DNA of 64,000 bases. Source: Comamonadaceae bacterium (GTDB taxonomy: Bacteria > Pseudomonadota > Gammaproteobacteria > Burkholderiales > Burkholderiaceae_C). Below, piece after piece: positions 54,934-62,647 of the stretch (position 1 is the stretch's first letter; each line of letters begins with the position of its first letter). The notes under the pieces were generated by a model. That model did not search any database, had not been told where the DNA came from, and worked only from the letters and a program-made list of their open reading frames with translations. Made by a program: the position numbers and the translations under genes. The stretch covers positions 1 to 64,000 of the forward strand of contig CANFOS010000012.1 in NCBI GenBank assembly GCA_947448735.1, in the 5' to 3' direction.

Positions 54934-56265
54934 ATGAGAATTCGTGATTTGATTCTGGCGGTCGCCGCCATCGCTACAGGCGCCTCGTCCTTCGTGACGA
55001 CCAGCGCCTCGGCCCAGGCCAAGGAGCAGTTTTTCCCGCTGCTGTCTTACCGTACCGGCCCCTACGCGCCTAACGGCGTGCCTTGGGCCAACGGCAAACA
55101 GGATTACCTCAAGATGATCAACGCCCGGGATGGCGGCATCAATGGCGTCAAGCTCACGTACGAAGAGTGCGAGACCGGCTACGCCACCGACCGCGGCGTC
55201 GAATGCTACGAGCGCCTGAAAAGCCGACCCGGCGTGGCCTTGTTTGACCCGCAAGCCACCGGCATCACTTTCGCGCTGACCGAAAAAGTGCCCACCGACA
55301 AGGTCCCGCTGATCACCCTGGGTTACGGCCTGTCGGTGGCGCAGGACGGCCAGGCCTTCAAGTGGAACTTTCCGCTGATGGGCAGCTACTGGACGGGTGC
55401 TGACATTTTGATTCAGCATATCGGTAAAAAAGAAGGCGGGCTTGACAAGCTCAAGGGCAAGAAGATCGCGCTGGTCTACCACGACTCGCCGTTCGGCAAA
55501 GAACCGATTCCCCTGTTGCAAGAGCGCTCCAAGATGCACGGCTTCGAGTTGCAACTGATCCCTGTCACCGCGCCTGGTGTCGAGCAAAAGTCGGCCTGGC
55601 TGCAAGTGCGTCAGAGTCGTCCTGACTTTGTGTTGTTGTGGGGCTGGGGCGTGATGAACTCGACCGCCCTGAAGGAAGCACAAGCCACCGGCTATCCGCG
55701 CGACAAAATGTACGGTGTGTGGTGGGCCGGTGCCGAGCCGGACGTCAAGGACGTCGGCGAAGGTGCCAAAGGCTACAACGCGCTGGCGCTCAACACCTCG
55801 GGTCAGCAGCCAAAAGTCATTCAGGACATCCTGAATCTGGTGCACGCCAAAGGCCAGGGCACGGGTCCGAAAGACGAAGTCGGTCAGGTGCTTTACACCC
55901 GCGGCGTCATCATCCAGATGCTCAGCATCGAAGCCGTGCGCCGCGCGCAAGAGCGTTTTGGCAAAGGCAAAGTCATGACCGGCGAGCAGGTGCGCTGGGG
56001 ACTGGAGAACCTGGCACTCGACCAGAAACGGCTGGACGCGCTCGGCTTTGCAGGCATCATGCGGCCGCTGTCCACCTCGTGCGCTGACCACATGGGCTCG
56101 AGCTGGGCACGTGTGCAGACCTATGACGGCAGCAAGTGGAGCTTCAGCTCGGACTTCATCCAGGCTGACGAGCAGATCCTCAAGCCCATGGTCAAGGCCG
56201 GTGCCGACAAGTACCTGGCCGACAAGAAAATGACACGCCGCACAGCGGCCGACTGCCAAAGCTAG
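54934..56265 (+). CDS. livK: Liv-type periplasmic substrate-binding protein, LivK-like
   Basis: This 443-aa protein has signal peptide MRIRDLILAVAAIATGASSF...ASAQAKEQ and a type I periplasmic-binding fold: PLLSYRTGPYAPNGVPWANG, INGVKLTYEECETGYATDRG, YERLKSRPGVALFDPQATG, KIALVYHDSPFGKEPIPLLQ and LLWGWGVMNSTALKEAQATG. It is longer than amino-acid-binding LivJ/K (about 370 aa), as in the branch linked to aromatic acids or amides. AGGAG precedes the ATG. It lies between livM and livF, each side separated by over 100 bp. Confidence 0.92.
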   Translation: MRIRDLILAVAAIATGASSFVTTSASAQAKEQFFPLLSYRTGPYAPNGVPWANGKQDYLKMINARDGGINGVKLTYEECETGYATDRGVECYERLKSRPGVALFDPQATGITFALTEKVPTDKVPLITLGYGLSVAQDGQAFKWNFPLMGSYWTGADILIQHIGKKEGGLDKLKGKKIALVYHDSPFGKEPIPLLQERSKMHGFELQLIPVTAPGVEQKSAWLQVRQSRPDFVLLWGWGVMNSTALKEAQATGYPRDKMYGVWWAGAEPDVKDVGEGAKGYNALALNTSGQQPKVIQDILNLVHAKGQGTGPKDEVGQVLYTRGVIIQMLSIEAVRRAQERFGKGKVMTGEQVRWGLENLALDQKRLDALGFAGIMRPLSTSCADHMGSSWARVQTYDGSKWSFSSDFIQADEQILKPMVKAGADKYLADKKMTRRTAADCQS

Positions 56266-56361
56266 GCACACCCCGTGGGCAGCGCGCACTTCGTGTCGCT
56301 CGCCCTCCACCTTGCAGGGGCGGAGCCTGCGGCCTGGCAAAGCCAGTTCCGCGGCTCCTGC
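56266..56361. repeat. GC-rich intergenic repeat, copy B (livK-livF)
   Basis: A diverged copy of the element at 53589-53680: caccccgtgggcagcgcgcacttcgtgt in pieces, a shortened central region, then gcctgcggcctggcaaagcc and agttccgcggctcctgct. It lacks the long C/G hairpin of copies A and C. Confidence 0.6.
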
Positions 56362-56432
56362 TGACTTGGAAATTCAGTACGTGCTTTTATAAAGCCACGT
56401 AAATTGCAGCAATTTTGTGACCGATTGAAGCT

Positions 56433-57245
56433 ATGACGCAACCCCCTCCCATCGTTCTCAATGTCAATGGCATTGAAGTCATCTACAACCACGTGATTCT
56501 GGTTTTAAAGGGCGTGTCACTGAGCGTGCCCGAAGGAAAAATTGTCGCTATTCTGGGGGGCAATGGTGCCGGTAAAACCACGACGTTGCGGGCGGTGTCT
56601 AACCTGCTCAAAGGCGAGCGCGGCGAAGTGACCAAGGGCTCCATCGAATTGCGCGGCGAAAGGATTGAAAACCTGTCACCGTCTGATCTGGTGCGGCGCG
56701 GGGTGGTGCAAGTCATGGAGGGCCGCCACTGCTTTGCGCACCTGACGATTGAGGAAAACCTGTTGACGGGCGGCTACACGCTCAAGTCAAAAGCAGAGCT
56801 GGCCCAAAATCTGGAAAAGGTCTACGCGTACTTCCCGCGGCTAAAAACCCGCCGGGCATCTCAAGCGGCCTATACGTCGGGCGGCGAACAGCAAATGTGT
56901 GCGATTGGCAGGGCCCTGATGGCCAGCCCGACCATGGTGTTGCTGGACGAACCGTCCATGGGCCTGGCACCTCAAATTGTTGAGGAAGTATTTGAGATTG
57001 TTAAAGATCTGAATCAGAAAGAACGCGTGACCTTTTTGCTGGCGGAGCAAAACACCAACATGGCACTGAGGTACGCAGACTACGGCTACATCATGGAAAG
57101 CGGTCGGGTGGTGATGGACGGCGCGGCCGGCGAGCTGGCCAACAACGAAGACGTCAAAGAGTTTTATCTGGGCATGGGCGGCGGCGAGCGCAAGAGTTTC
57201 AAAGACATCAAAAGCTACAAGCGCCGCAAGCGGTGGCTGGCTTAA
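56433..57245 (+). CDS. livF: Liv-type ABC transporter ATPase, LivF-like
   Basis: This 270-aa ATPase has Walker A ILGGNGAGKTTTLRAVSNLL, VVQVMEGRHCFAHLTIEENL (LivF signature), YTSGGEQQMCAIGRALMASP, and MVLLDEPSMGLAPQIVEEVF. A basic tail (KSFKDIKSYKRRKRWLA) extends beyond the usual end. It completes the transporter with LivG, H, M and K. Confidence 0.93.
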   Translation: MTQPPPIVLNVNGIEVIYNHVILVLKGVSLSVPEGKIVAILGGNGAGKTTTLRAVSNLLKGERGEVTKGSIELRGERIENLSPSDLVRRGVVQVMEGRHCFAHLTIEENLLTGGYTLKSKAELAQNLEKVYAYFPRLKTRRASQAAYTSGGEQQMCAIGRALMASPTMVLLDEPSMGLAPQIVEEVFEIVKDLNQKERVTFLLAEQNTNMALRYADYGYIMESGRVVMDGAAGELANNEDVKEFYLGMGGGERKSFKDIKSYKRRKRWLA

Positions 57246-57339
57246 TGACCCCCACGGTTGCTCACTGCGTGTAGCGCCCTGCCCCCCGAGGGGGCCGCTG
57301 CGCCTGCGGCCTGGCGAAGCCAGTTCCGCGGCCCCTGCT
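57245..57339. repeat. GC-rich intergenic repeat, copy C (livF-CoA ligase)
   Basis: A closer copy of the element: cactgcgtgta, tgccccccgagggggccgct, gcgcctgcggcctggcgaag, ccagttccgcggcccctgct. It starts at the livF stop codon. CCCCCCGAGGGGG and CTGGCGAAGCCAG can each form a hairpin. Together with copies A and B it marks three of the five junctions of the operon. Confidence 0.7.
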
Positions 57340-57404
57340 TGAATGAAATCATATGAGGCCTTGAACCATCTGGGCTTTGGTATTTGGTATTTGAAAAGAA
57401 TGAA

Positions 57405-58655
57405 ATGACAACAACCTTTTACGACACACTTGAATCCCGGAGTCCTGACCAACGCGAAGCCGCGCTGATGGCCAGTTTGCCGCAGCAAATTACACATGCG
57501 CAAAAGCACACTTCCGCATTTGCCAAGCTGCTCAATGGGGTTGATGCAAGCGCAGTGACGTCGCGTCAAGCATTGGCGCGCTTGCCCGTCACACGCAAAA
57601 GCGAGTTGCTTGAGTTGCAAAAAGCAGGCCAGTCTAGCGATGTTTTTGGTGGTTTCAGCGCCCTGCTGCGCGGGCCCCATATGCCGCGTCTGTTCTCATC
57701 GCCCGGGCCCATTTATGAGCCCGAAGGCACCGCCAGAGATTACTGGCGCGCTGGCAGGGCCATGTATGCAGCGGGCTTTCGTGCAGGGGATCTGGCGCAC
57801 AACGCATTCAGCTACCACATGACGCCCGGCGCCTTCATGATGGAGTCGGGTTTGCATGCGGTGGGATGCACCGTGTTTCCCGCAGGTATTGGACAAACCG
57901 AGCAACAATTGGAGGCCATTGCCGCACTGCGGCCCAACGGCTACGCTGGCACACCCAGTTTTCTGCGCATCTTGGTTGAAAAAGCCATCGAGTCTGGCAG
58001 CGACATCAGCAGCATGAAAAAAGGCCTGGTCGGCGGCGAGGCCTTTCCGCCCAGCCTGCGCGACTGGTTCACCTCGCGCGGCATGGCCATTTACCAATGC
58101 TATGCCACGGCTGACTTGGGGCTGATTGCTTACGAGACAGAAGCCCGTGAAGGCCTGGTGATTGACGAGGGCGTGATCGTCGAAATCGTTCGCCCCGGCA
58201 CAGGTGACCCCGTCGCCGAGGGCGAAGTTGGTGAGTTGGTGGTGACGACCTTGAACCCCGACTACCCGCTGATTCGTTTTGGTACGGGTGATTTGTCGGC
58301 TGTATTGCCAGGTCAGTGCCCGACAGGCCGCACCAACAGCCGCATCAAGGGCTGGATGGGCCGGGCCGATCAAACAGTCAAGATCCGCGGCATGTTTGTG
58401 CACCCTGGCCAAGTAGCGACCATTGCGCGGCGCTTTCCTGAAGTGCTCAAAGCGCGCCTGGTCGTCAGCGGTGAAATGGCCAATGACAGCATGCATTTTC
58501 AGGTGGAGACAACGTCCCGTCAGGCCGGTATGGATCAAAAAATCAGTGATGCCATTCGCGACGTCACCAAGCTGCGCGGTACGGTGGAGCTGCTGGCGCC
58601 CGGCAGTTTGCCCAACGACGGCAAGGTCATCGAAGACGCGCGAAGCTACAAATAA
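57405..58655 (+). CDS. PaaK-like phenylacetate/aryl-CoA ligase family protein
   Basis: This 416-aa protein of the AMP-forming superfamily resembles phenylacetate-CoA ligase: LARLPVTRKSELLELQ near the N-terminus, FSSPGPIYEPEGTARDYWRA, NAFSYHMTPGAFMMESGLHA, KGLVGGEAFPPSLRDWFTSR, CYATADLGLIAYETE, PLIRFGTGDLSAVLPGQCPT, and GWMGRADQTVKIRGMFVHPG. Here the usual SSGTTG loop reads SSPGPIYEP, so ATP use is not certain. ATG 57405 is taken as start rather than the in-frame TTG 57384. It closes the Liv operon. Confidence 0.85.
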   Translation: MTTTFYDTLESRSPDQREAALMASLPQQITHAQKHTSAFAKLLNGVDASAVTSRQALARLPVTRKSELLELQKAGQSSDVFGGFSALLRGPHMPRLFSSPGPIYEPEGTARDYWRAGRAMYAAGFRAGDLAHNAFSYHMTPGAFMMESGLHAVGCTVFPAGIGQTEQQLEAIAALRPNGYAGTPSFLRILVEKAIESGSDISSMKKGLVGGEAFPPSLRDWFTSRGMAIYQCYATADLGLIAYETEAREGLVIDEGVIVEIVRPGTGDPVAEGEVGELVVTTLNPDYPLIRFGTGDLSAVLPGQCPTGRTNSRIKGWMGRADQTVKIRGMFVHPGQVATIARRFPEVLKARLVVSGEMANDSMHFQVETTSRQAGMDQKISDAIRDVTKLRGTVELLAPGSLPNDGKVIEDARSYK

Positions 58656-58784
58656 ACTGAACACACCACCTGCCGTGGCAGGGTTGTTGCGTAAGTGTTT
58701 TCCGAGGTTTACGGATGCCTGCACCCCGCTACAGTTACTGGGTATGAAAGTTATTTTTTATCTGCATTTTTTGGAGACGCCTCA

Positions 58785-59789
58785 ATGAAGTCATTTTTTA
58801 ACACCTCAACCGCCGTAGCGGGCGCAGCTCTGGCTGTTTGCGGCATGTTTTCTTCGGTACAAGCTGCTGACTTTCCTGTCAAAGACAAGGTCATCACCAT
58901 CGTTGTTCCCTTTGCTGCCGGCGGTCCAACGGACCGCGTTGCGCGCGACCTTGCCGAAGCCATGCGCAAGCCGCTAGGCGGCATCAGCATCGTGATTGAC
59001 AGCGCAGCAGGTGCTGGCGGCTCGATTGGTGCCAACAAAACCGCCAAGGCCGCGCCCGACGGGTACACCCTGCTGGTGCATCACATTGGTATGTCCACCA
59101 TGCCAACGCTGGTACGCAACATCCCCTTCAAGGTCGAGAGCGATTTTGAATACCTTGGAATGATCAACGAAGTGCCGATGACGTTGATCGCCAAACCTGG
59201 CATGCCTGCCAACAACTACAAAGAACTGAGCGCCTGGATCAATGACAACAAGAGCAAGGTGAACCTGGGTAACGCCGGTGTCGGCTCTGCATCGCATCTG
59301 TGCGGCTTGCTGTTTCAAAACGCCATCCAGGTGGACATGACCACCGTGCCTTACAAGGGCACAGCCCCCGCCATGACCGACTTGATCGGTGGGCAAATTG
59401 ACCTGATGTGCGACCAGACCACCAACACCACCAGCCAGATTGAAGGTAAAAAAGTCAAGGTGTATGGGGTGACGACTGCCAAGCCACTGACGACCGCTGT
59501 ACTCAAAGACGTCCCCACACTGGCGGCCAGCGGTTTGAAAAATTTTGAAGTGACCGTCTGGCACGGCATGTATGCACCCAAGGGCACGCCTGCTGATGTG
59601 CTGGCCAAGCTCAATGGCGCATTGAAAATTGCCCTGAAAGACCCGGACTTCATCAAAAAGCAGGAAGGCCTGGGCGCTGTTGTGGTGACTGACAAACGCA
59701 TTGAGCCGGCTGAACACAAGAAGTTCGTACTGGCTGAAATTGCCAAGTGGAGCCCCATCATCAAGGCTGCCGGGGTCTATGCGGATTGA
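58785..59789 (+). CDS. Bug/TctC-family periplasmic receptor
   Basis: This 334-aa receptor has signal peptide MKSFFNTSTAVAGAALAVCG...VQAADFPV and motifs VITIVVPFAAGGPTDRVARD, ISIVIDSAAGAGGSIGANKT, KAAPDGYTLLVHHIGMSTMP, VPYKGTAPAMTDLIGGQIDL and VLKDVPTLAASGLKNFEVTV. GGAG lies upstream of ATG 58785. It is followed by a small gene and another Bug receptor, so three carboxylate-uptake genes line up after the CoA ligase operon. Confidence 0.92.
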   Translation: MKSFFNTSTAVAGAALAVCGMFSSVQAADFPVKDKVITIVVPFAAGGPTDRVARDLAEAMRKPLGGISIVIDSAAGAGGSIGANKTAKAAPDGYTLLVHHIGMSTMPTLVRNIPFKVESDFEYLGMINEVPMTLIAKPGMPANNYKELSAWINDNKSKVNLGNAGVGSASHLCGLLFQNAIQVDMTTVPYKGTAPAMTDLIGGQIDLMCDQTTNTTSQIEGKKVKVYGVTTAKPLTTAVLKDVPTLAASGLKNFEVTVWHGMYAPKGTPADVLAKLNGALKIALKDPDFIKKQEGLGAVVVTDKRIEPAEHKKFVLAEIAKWSPIIKAAGVYAD

Positions 59790-59815
59790 TTGAGGCAGAC
59801 TAAACCGGGCAAACC

Positions 59816-60181
59816 GTGCGGACAGTCAAGCTGGTTGACTCCATCACTGAGCTCGGCCCGGATGACGCTGGTTGCATTGCGGTCAGCGGCTCGCACGGCG
59901 GCATCAGTTCTGCCCAATACGCGCTGGCAGCAAGGCCCCACTTGAGTATTTTCAACGATGCGGGCATTGGCAAGGACGAGGCGGGAATCGCAGCACTTGA
60001 TTTTCTGCAAGGCCACGCGCTGGCAGCCTGCACGGTGTCGCACAGCAGTGCCTGCATAGGCCAGGCCAACAGCACACTGCAAAGTGGTGTTGTCAGTCAC
60101 TGCAACCTGCTGGCACGAAAGCTCGGTGTCGATGCTGGTCAAACTTGCCAGTCTGTCGTTGATCGTTTACGAAAATCATGA
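59816..60181 (+). CDS. Small conserved protein between two Bug genes
   Basis: This 121-aa soluble protein starts at GTG 59816 ([20 protein letters not shown]) and includes [60 protein letters not shown] and [20 protein letters not shown]. The alternating hydrophobic strands and [14 protein letters not shown] and THSSACIG loops suggest a small alpha/beta fold. I recall similar proteins beside Bug genes but know no function. Its stop overlaps an ATG of the next Bug gene's frame (ATGA at 60178), so the two are coupled. Confidence 0.65.
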   Translation: MRTVKLVDSITELGPDDAGCIAVSGSHGGISSAQYALAARPHLSIFNDAGIGKDEAGIAALDFLQGHALAACTVSHSSACIGQANSTLQSGVVSHCNLLARKLGVDAGQTCQSVVDRLRKS

Positions 60182-60192
60182 AAGAGACAGCC

Positions 60193-61194
60193 ATGAAGTT
60201 ATTCACCACACGTCGCAGCTTGATCGTAGGCATGATCGGCATCAGCAGTCTGACCGGCCTGCAGGTTACTGCGCAAACGGCATGGCCCAACAAGCCGGTG
60301 CGCATCATCGTGCCGTTTGCGGCGGGCGGGACGACCGACATCCTGGCGCGCGCCATGGCACCAGAGCTGACAAAAGCCTTTGGCCAGTCGTTTATTGTTG
60401 AAAACCGGGCCGGTGCAGGCGGCAATATTGGCGCGGACCTGGTGGCCAAGTCGCCAGCTGATGGCTACACGATTTTGATGGGCACAGTGGGCACCCATGG
60501 CATCAACAAGGCGCTGTACCCCAAGATGCCCTACGACTCGCAAAAAGATTTTGCCCCCATCACCCTGGTGGCTGGTGTGCCGAATGTGATGGTGATGAAC
60601 GTTGACAAAGCCAAGGCTTTGAACATCAACAGCGTGCCCGACTTCATCAAATACGCCAAAGCCAACCCCGGCAAGCTGAGCATGGCTTCAAGCGGCAATG
60701 GCACCTCGATTCATCTGGCGGGTGAGCTGTTCAAGTCACGCACTGGCATCTTCATGACGCACATTCCTTACCGGGGCTCAGGCCCTGCTTTGCTAGACCT
60801 GATCGGCGGCAGTGTGGACGTGATGTTTGACAACTTGCCGTCCGCCTTGCCGCAAATCAAGTCCGGCAAGCTCAAGGCTTTTGCCGTCACCAGCGCCCAA
60901 CGCTCGGCAGCCACGCCTGAGCTTCCCAGCATTGAAGAAGCCGCGAGCCTGAAAGGTTTTGACGCCAGTTCGTGGTTTGGTCTGATGGCCCCTGCCGGTA
61001 CGCCTGCCGACATCGTCAGCCGTATCCAGCAAGAAACCAGCAAGGCGCTCAACACGGCGGCGGTCAAGGAAAAGCTGCTCAGTCAGGGCGCGATACCTGG
61101 CGGCAACACGCCAGAAGAGTTCAATACGTTCATCAACGCCGAACACGTCAAGTGGGCGCAGGTGGTGAAGGTTTCTGGTGCCAAGGTCGATTGA
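60193..61194 (+). CDS. Bug/TctC-family periplasmic receptor
   Basis: This 333-aa receptor has signal peptide [20 protein letters not shown]...VTAQTAWPN, with paired arginines that are close to a Tat motif but lack the full RRxFLK pattern. Motifs are [60 protein letters not shown] and [23 protein letters not shown] 60193 has AAAGAGA upstream; ATG 60178, overlapping the preceding stop codon, would add 5 residues. Confidence 0.92.
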   Translation: MKLFTTRRSLIVGMIGISSLTGLQVTAQTAWPNKPVRIIVPFAAGGTTDILARAMAPELTKAFGQSFIVENRAGAGGNIGADLVAKSPADGYTILMGTVGTHGINKALYPKMPYDSQKDFAPITLVAGVPNVMVMNVDKAKALNINSVPDFIKYAKANPGKLSMASSGNGTSIHLAGELFKSRTGIFMTHIPYRGSGPALLDLIGGSVDVMFDNLPSALPQIKSGKLKAFAVTSAQRSAATPELPSIEEAASLKGFDASSWFGLMAPAGTPADIVSRIQQETSKALNTAAVKEKLLSQGAIPGGNTPEEFNTFINAEHVKWAQVVKVSGAKVD

Positions 61195-61207
61195 GGCGGA
61201 CTGAGAC

Positions 61208-61525
61208 CTAAACGCCCCAGGTCACATCCGTTCCCACCGTGTGATTGCGCTGCAGCATGTCGATGAACGGCATGGCACGCTGCCGCAGCCCCGGCGCATC
61301 GCCCTTCTCAGCGTCCCCCTGCGCGGCGTCGAGGTCAGGGTTGTGCTCGTCAGACTCTTCCTGGGCGATTGCATCTTGCAGCGCCTTGATGGCTGCCGGC
61401 ATCTGCTCAGCCAAAATGATGCCTGTCGGCCCGGCCTCCTTGCCAATCACCTCTAAGACCTTGCGGCCGTTCGGCTCCAGCATGATCAGATCGCCAGCAT
61501 TTTTTGATTTGAACTTGTACAGCAT
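61208..61525 (-). CDS. DUF1840 family protein
   Basis: This 105-aa protein starts MLYKFKSKNAGDLIMLEPNG and includes VLEVIGKEAGPTGIILAEQM, then PAAIKALQDAIAQEESDEHN, and ends LRQRAMPFIDMLQRNHTVGT. This is the DUF1840 pattern found across betaproteobacteria; no function is known. The middle is acidic and probably flexible. It is a single gene convergent with the Bug gene and divergent from the 2OG oxygenase. Confidence 0.85.
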   Translation of the reverse strand: MLYKFKSKNAGDLIMLEPNGRKVLEVIGKEAGPTGIILAEQMPAAIKALQDAIAQEESDEHNPDLDAAQGDAEKGDAPGLRQRAMPFIDMLQRNHTVGTDVTWGV

Positions 61526-61694
61526 GATGGGTTCTTTTTAAAGCCTCAAGACGTAGACTTGATGGATGGATTTGCGCGTTCATTATGAAGGGCTTGAGGG
61601 GTTGACCTTGTAGGCCAGAAGCTGGTTCCAATTGGCAACCGTGCAAAAACACCCTTCTGCGCGAAACACGCGCGGCCTCAAGCAAAATACGGCC

Positions 61695-62444
61695 ATGTTC
61701 AACATCGCCACCGTTCAAAAACCCGCCGCCCAGGCCCTGAGTCAAGACGGCCTGAGTTTGCTCAGCCCTGTTGATCTGACCGCCACCCTAAAACTTTCCC
61801 CCAACTGGGCGCAAGCCTGGGGCGAACTGGCCAAAACGTGGCACAAGCTGCCGCCTGATGCGCACCTGAAAGATGGTGGCGGCTACCGGCAGCGCCGCCA
61901 CACCTGCTTTGTGCAGAACGTCACCACCAACGCCTTGACGCAAACACCGCATCGGGCGCACTGGCAGCCGACCGACTACAACGCCCTGCATGGCGGGTTT
62001 GAGCGCTGGTTTGAACCCATTGAGCCTGCGGTTGCCCAGGCCCAAGCCTGGACGGAGCTGATTGCAGGCTTTGGCAGGCTTTTTACGCAGGTACAAGCCG
62101 TCGATAAATGGTTTGTAGAGGCGCACCAGTTCAGGATCGACACAGCGGGCGGCGTGGGCCGCCCCACACCTGAAGGGGCGCACCGCGACGGCGTGAACTT
62201 TGTGGTGGTGATGCTGGTGGAACGCCATGGCGTGAAGGGCGGCGAAACGCGGGTGTTTGATGCCCATGGCCCGCAGGGCGTGCGCTTTGTGATGCGCGAA
62301 CCCCTGACGGCGCTGCTGCTGGACGATGCACGGGTGATCCATGAAACGACGCCGATCTTTCCCGACCATGCTGCGGGCCAGCAGGGCTTCAGGGACACCC
62401 TGGTGCTGACATACCGGGCAAACGGCTTTCAAGCCAAGCCATAG
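61695..62444 (+). CDS. 2-oxoglutarate/Fe(II)-dependent hydroxylase family protein
   Basis: This 249-aa protein resembles the 2OG-Fe_Oxy_2 family that includes bacterial amino-acid hydroxylases such as L-isoleucine dioxygenase. The Fe ligands appear as HRD in PEGAHRDGVNFVVVMLV near residue 160-175 and His in DDARVIHETTPIFP near 215; RDTLVLTYRA near the end holds the Arg that binds 2-oxoglutarate. The substrate is likely a small amino acid or carboxylate. ATG 61695 is chosen as start; earlier in-frame residues (from 61632) are not family-like. It lies upstream of the monooxygenase gene with a 203-bp gap. Confidence 0.85.
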   Translation: MFNIATVQKPAAQALSQDGLSLLSPVDLTATLKLSPNWAQAWGELAKTWHKLPPDAHLKDGGGYRQRRHTCFVQNVTTNALTQTPHRAHWQPTDYNALHGGFERWFEPIEPAVAQAQAWTELIAGFGRLFTQVQAVDKWFVEAHQFRIDTAGGVGRPTPEGAHRDGVNFVVVMLVERHGVKGGETRVFDAHGPQGVRFVMREPLTALLLDDARVIHETTPIFPDHAAGQQGFRDTLVLTYRANGFQAKP

Positions 62445-62582
62445 AACCCCCACGCCGGGTCACTGCAAATCACTCCCCGCCTCGCGAGGGAACGCGGCGC
62501 CAGACGACCGGCTTAGCCCGACCCGCAGGCCCGGTTTGCAGCTATGCCTTGTTCACCGATTGCAAAAATACCGCTTGACGAA

Positions 62583-62599
62583 TTTAGTTTAAACCTAAA
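62583..62599. promoter_or_regulatory. Palindrome upstream of the aryl-CoA monooxygenase gene
   Basis: TTTAG-TTTAAAC-CTAAA is a near-perfect 17-bp palindrome (rc differs by one shifted G/C). It lies 49 bp before the monooxygenase ATG, where a promoter or operator would be. Its form, two inverted half-sites around an AT core, fits MarR-family regulators of aromatic acyl-CoA genes, but no marR gene is in the window. Confidence 0.55.
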
Positions 62600-62647
62600 C
62601 AATTAAGGCTCAATCAATCTACTTGTCCAACGCGGAGCACTTTTTTC

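Noticed and set aside
54922-56340. Open frame of 472 codons on the minus strand
   Set aside because: It is antisense to livK, which has a clear family match, signal peptide and ribosome-binding site; the antisense frame has none of these.
57696-58724. Open frame of 342 codons on the minus strand
   Set aside because: Antisense shadow of the PaaK-like ligase gene with no similarity I recognise.
62445-62535. Possible fourth copy of the liv-operon repeat
   Set aside because: Only short pieces (ccccacgc, cactgc) match, so it is too diverged to list as a copy.
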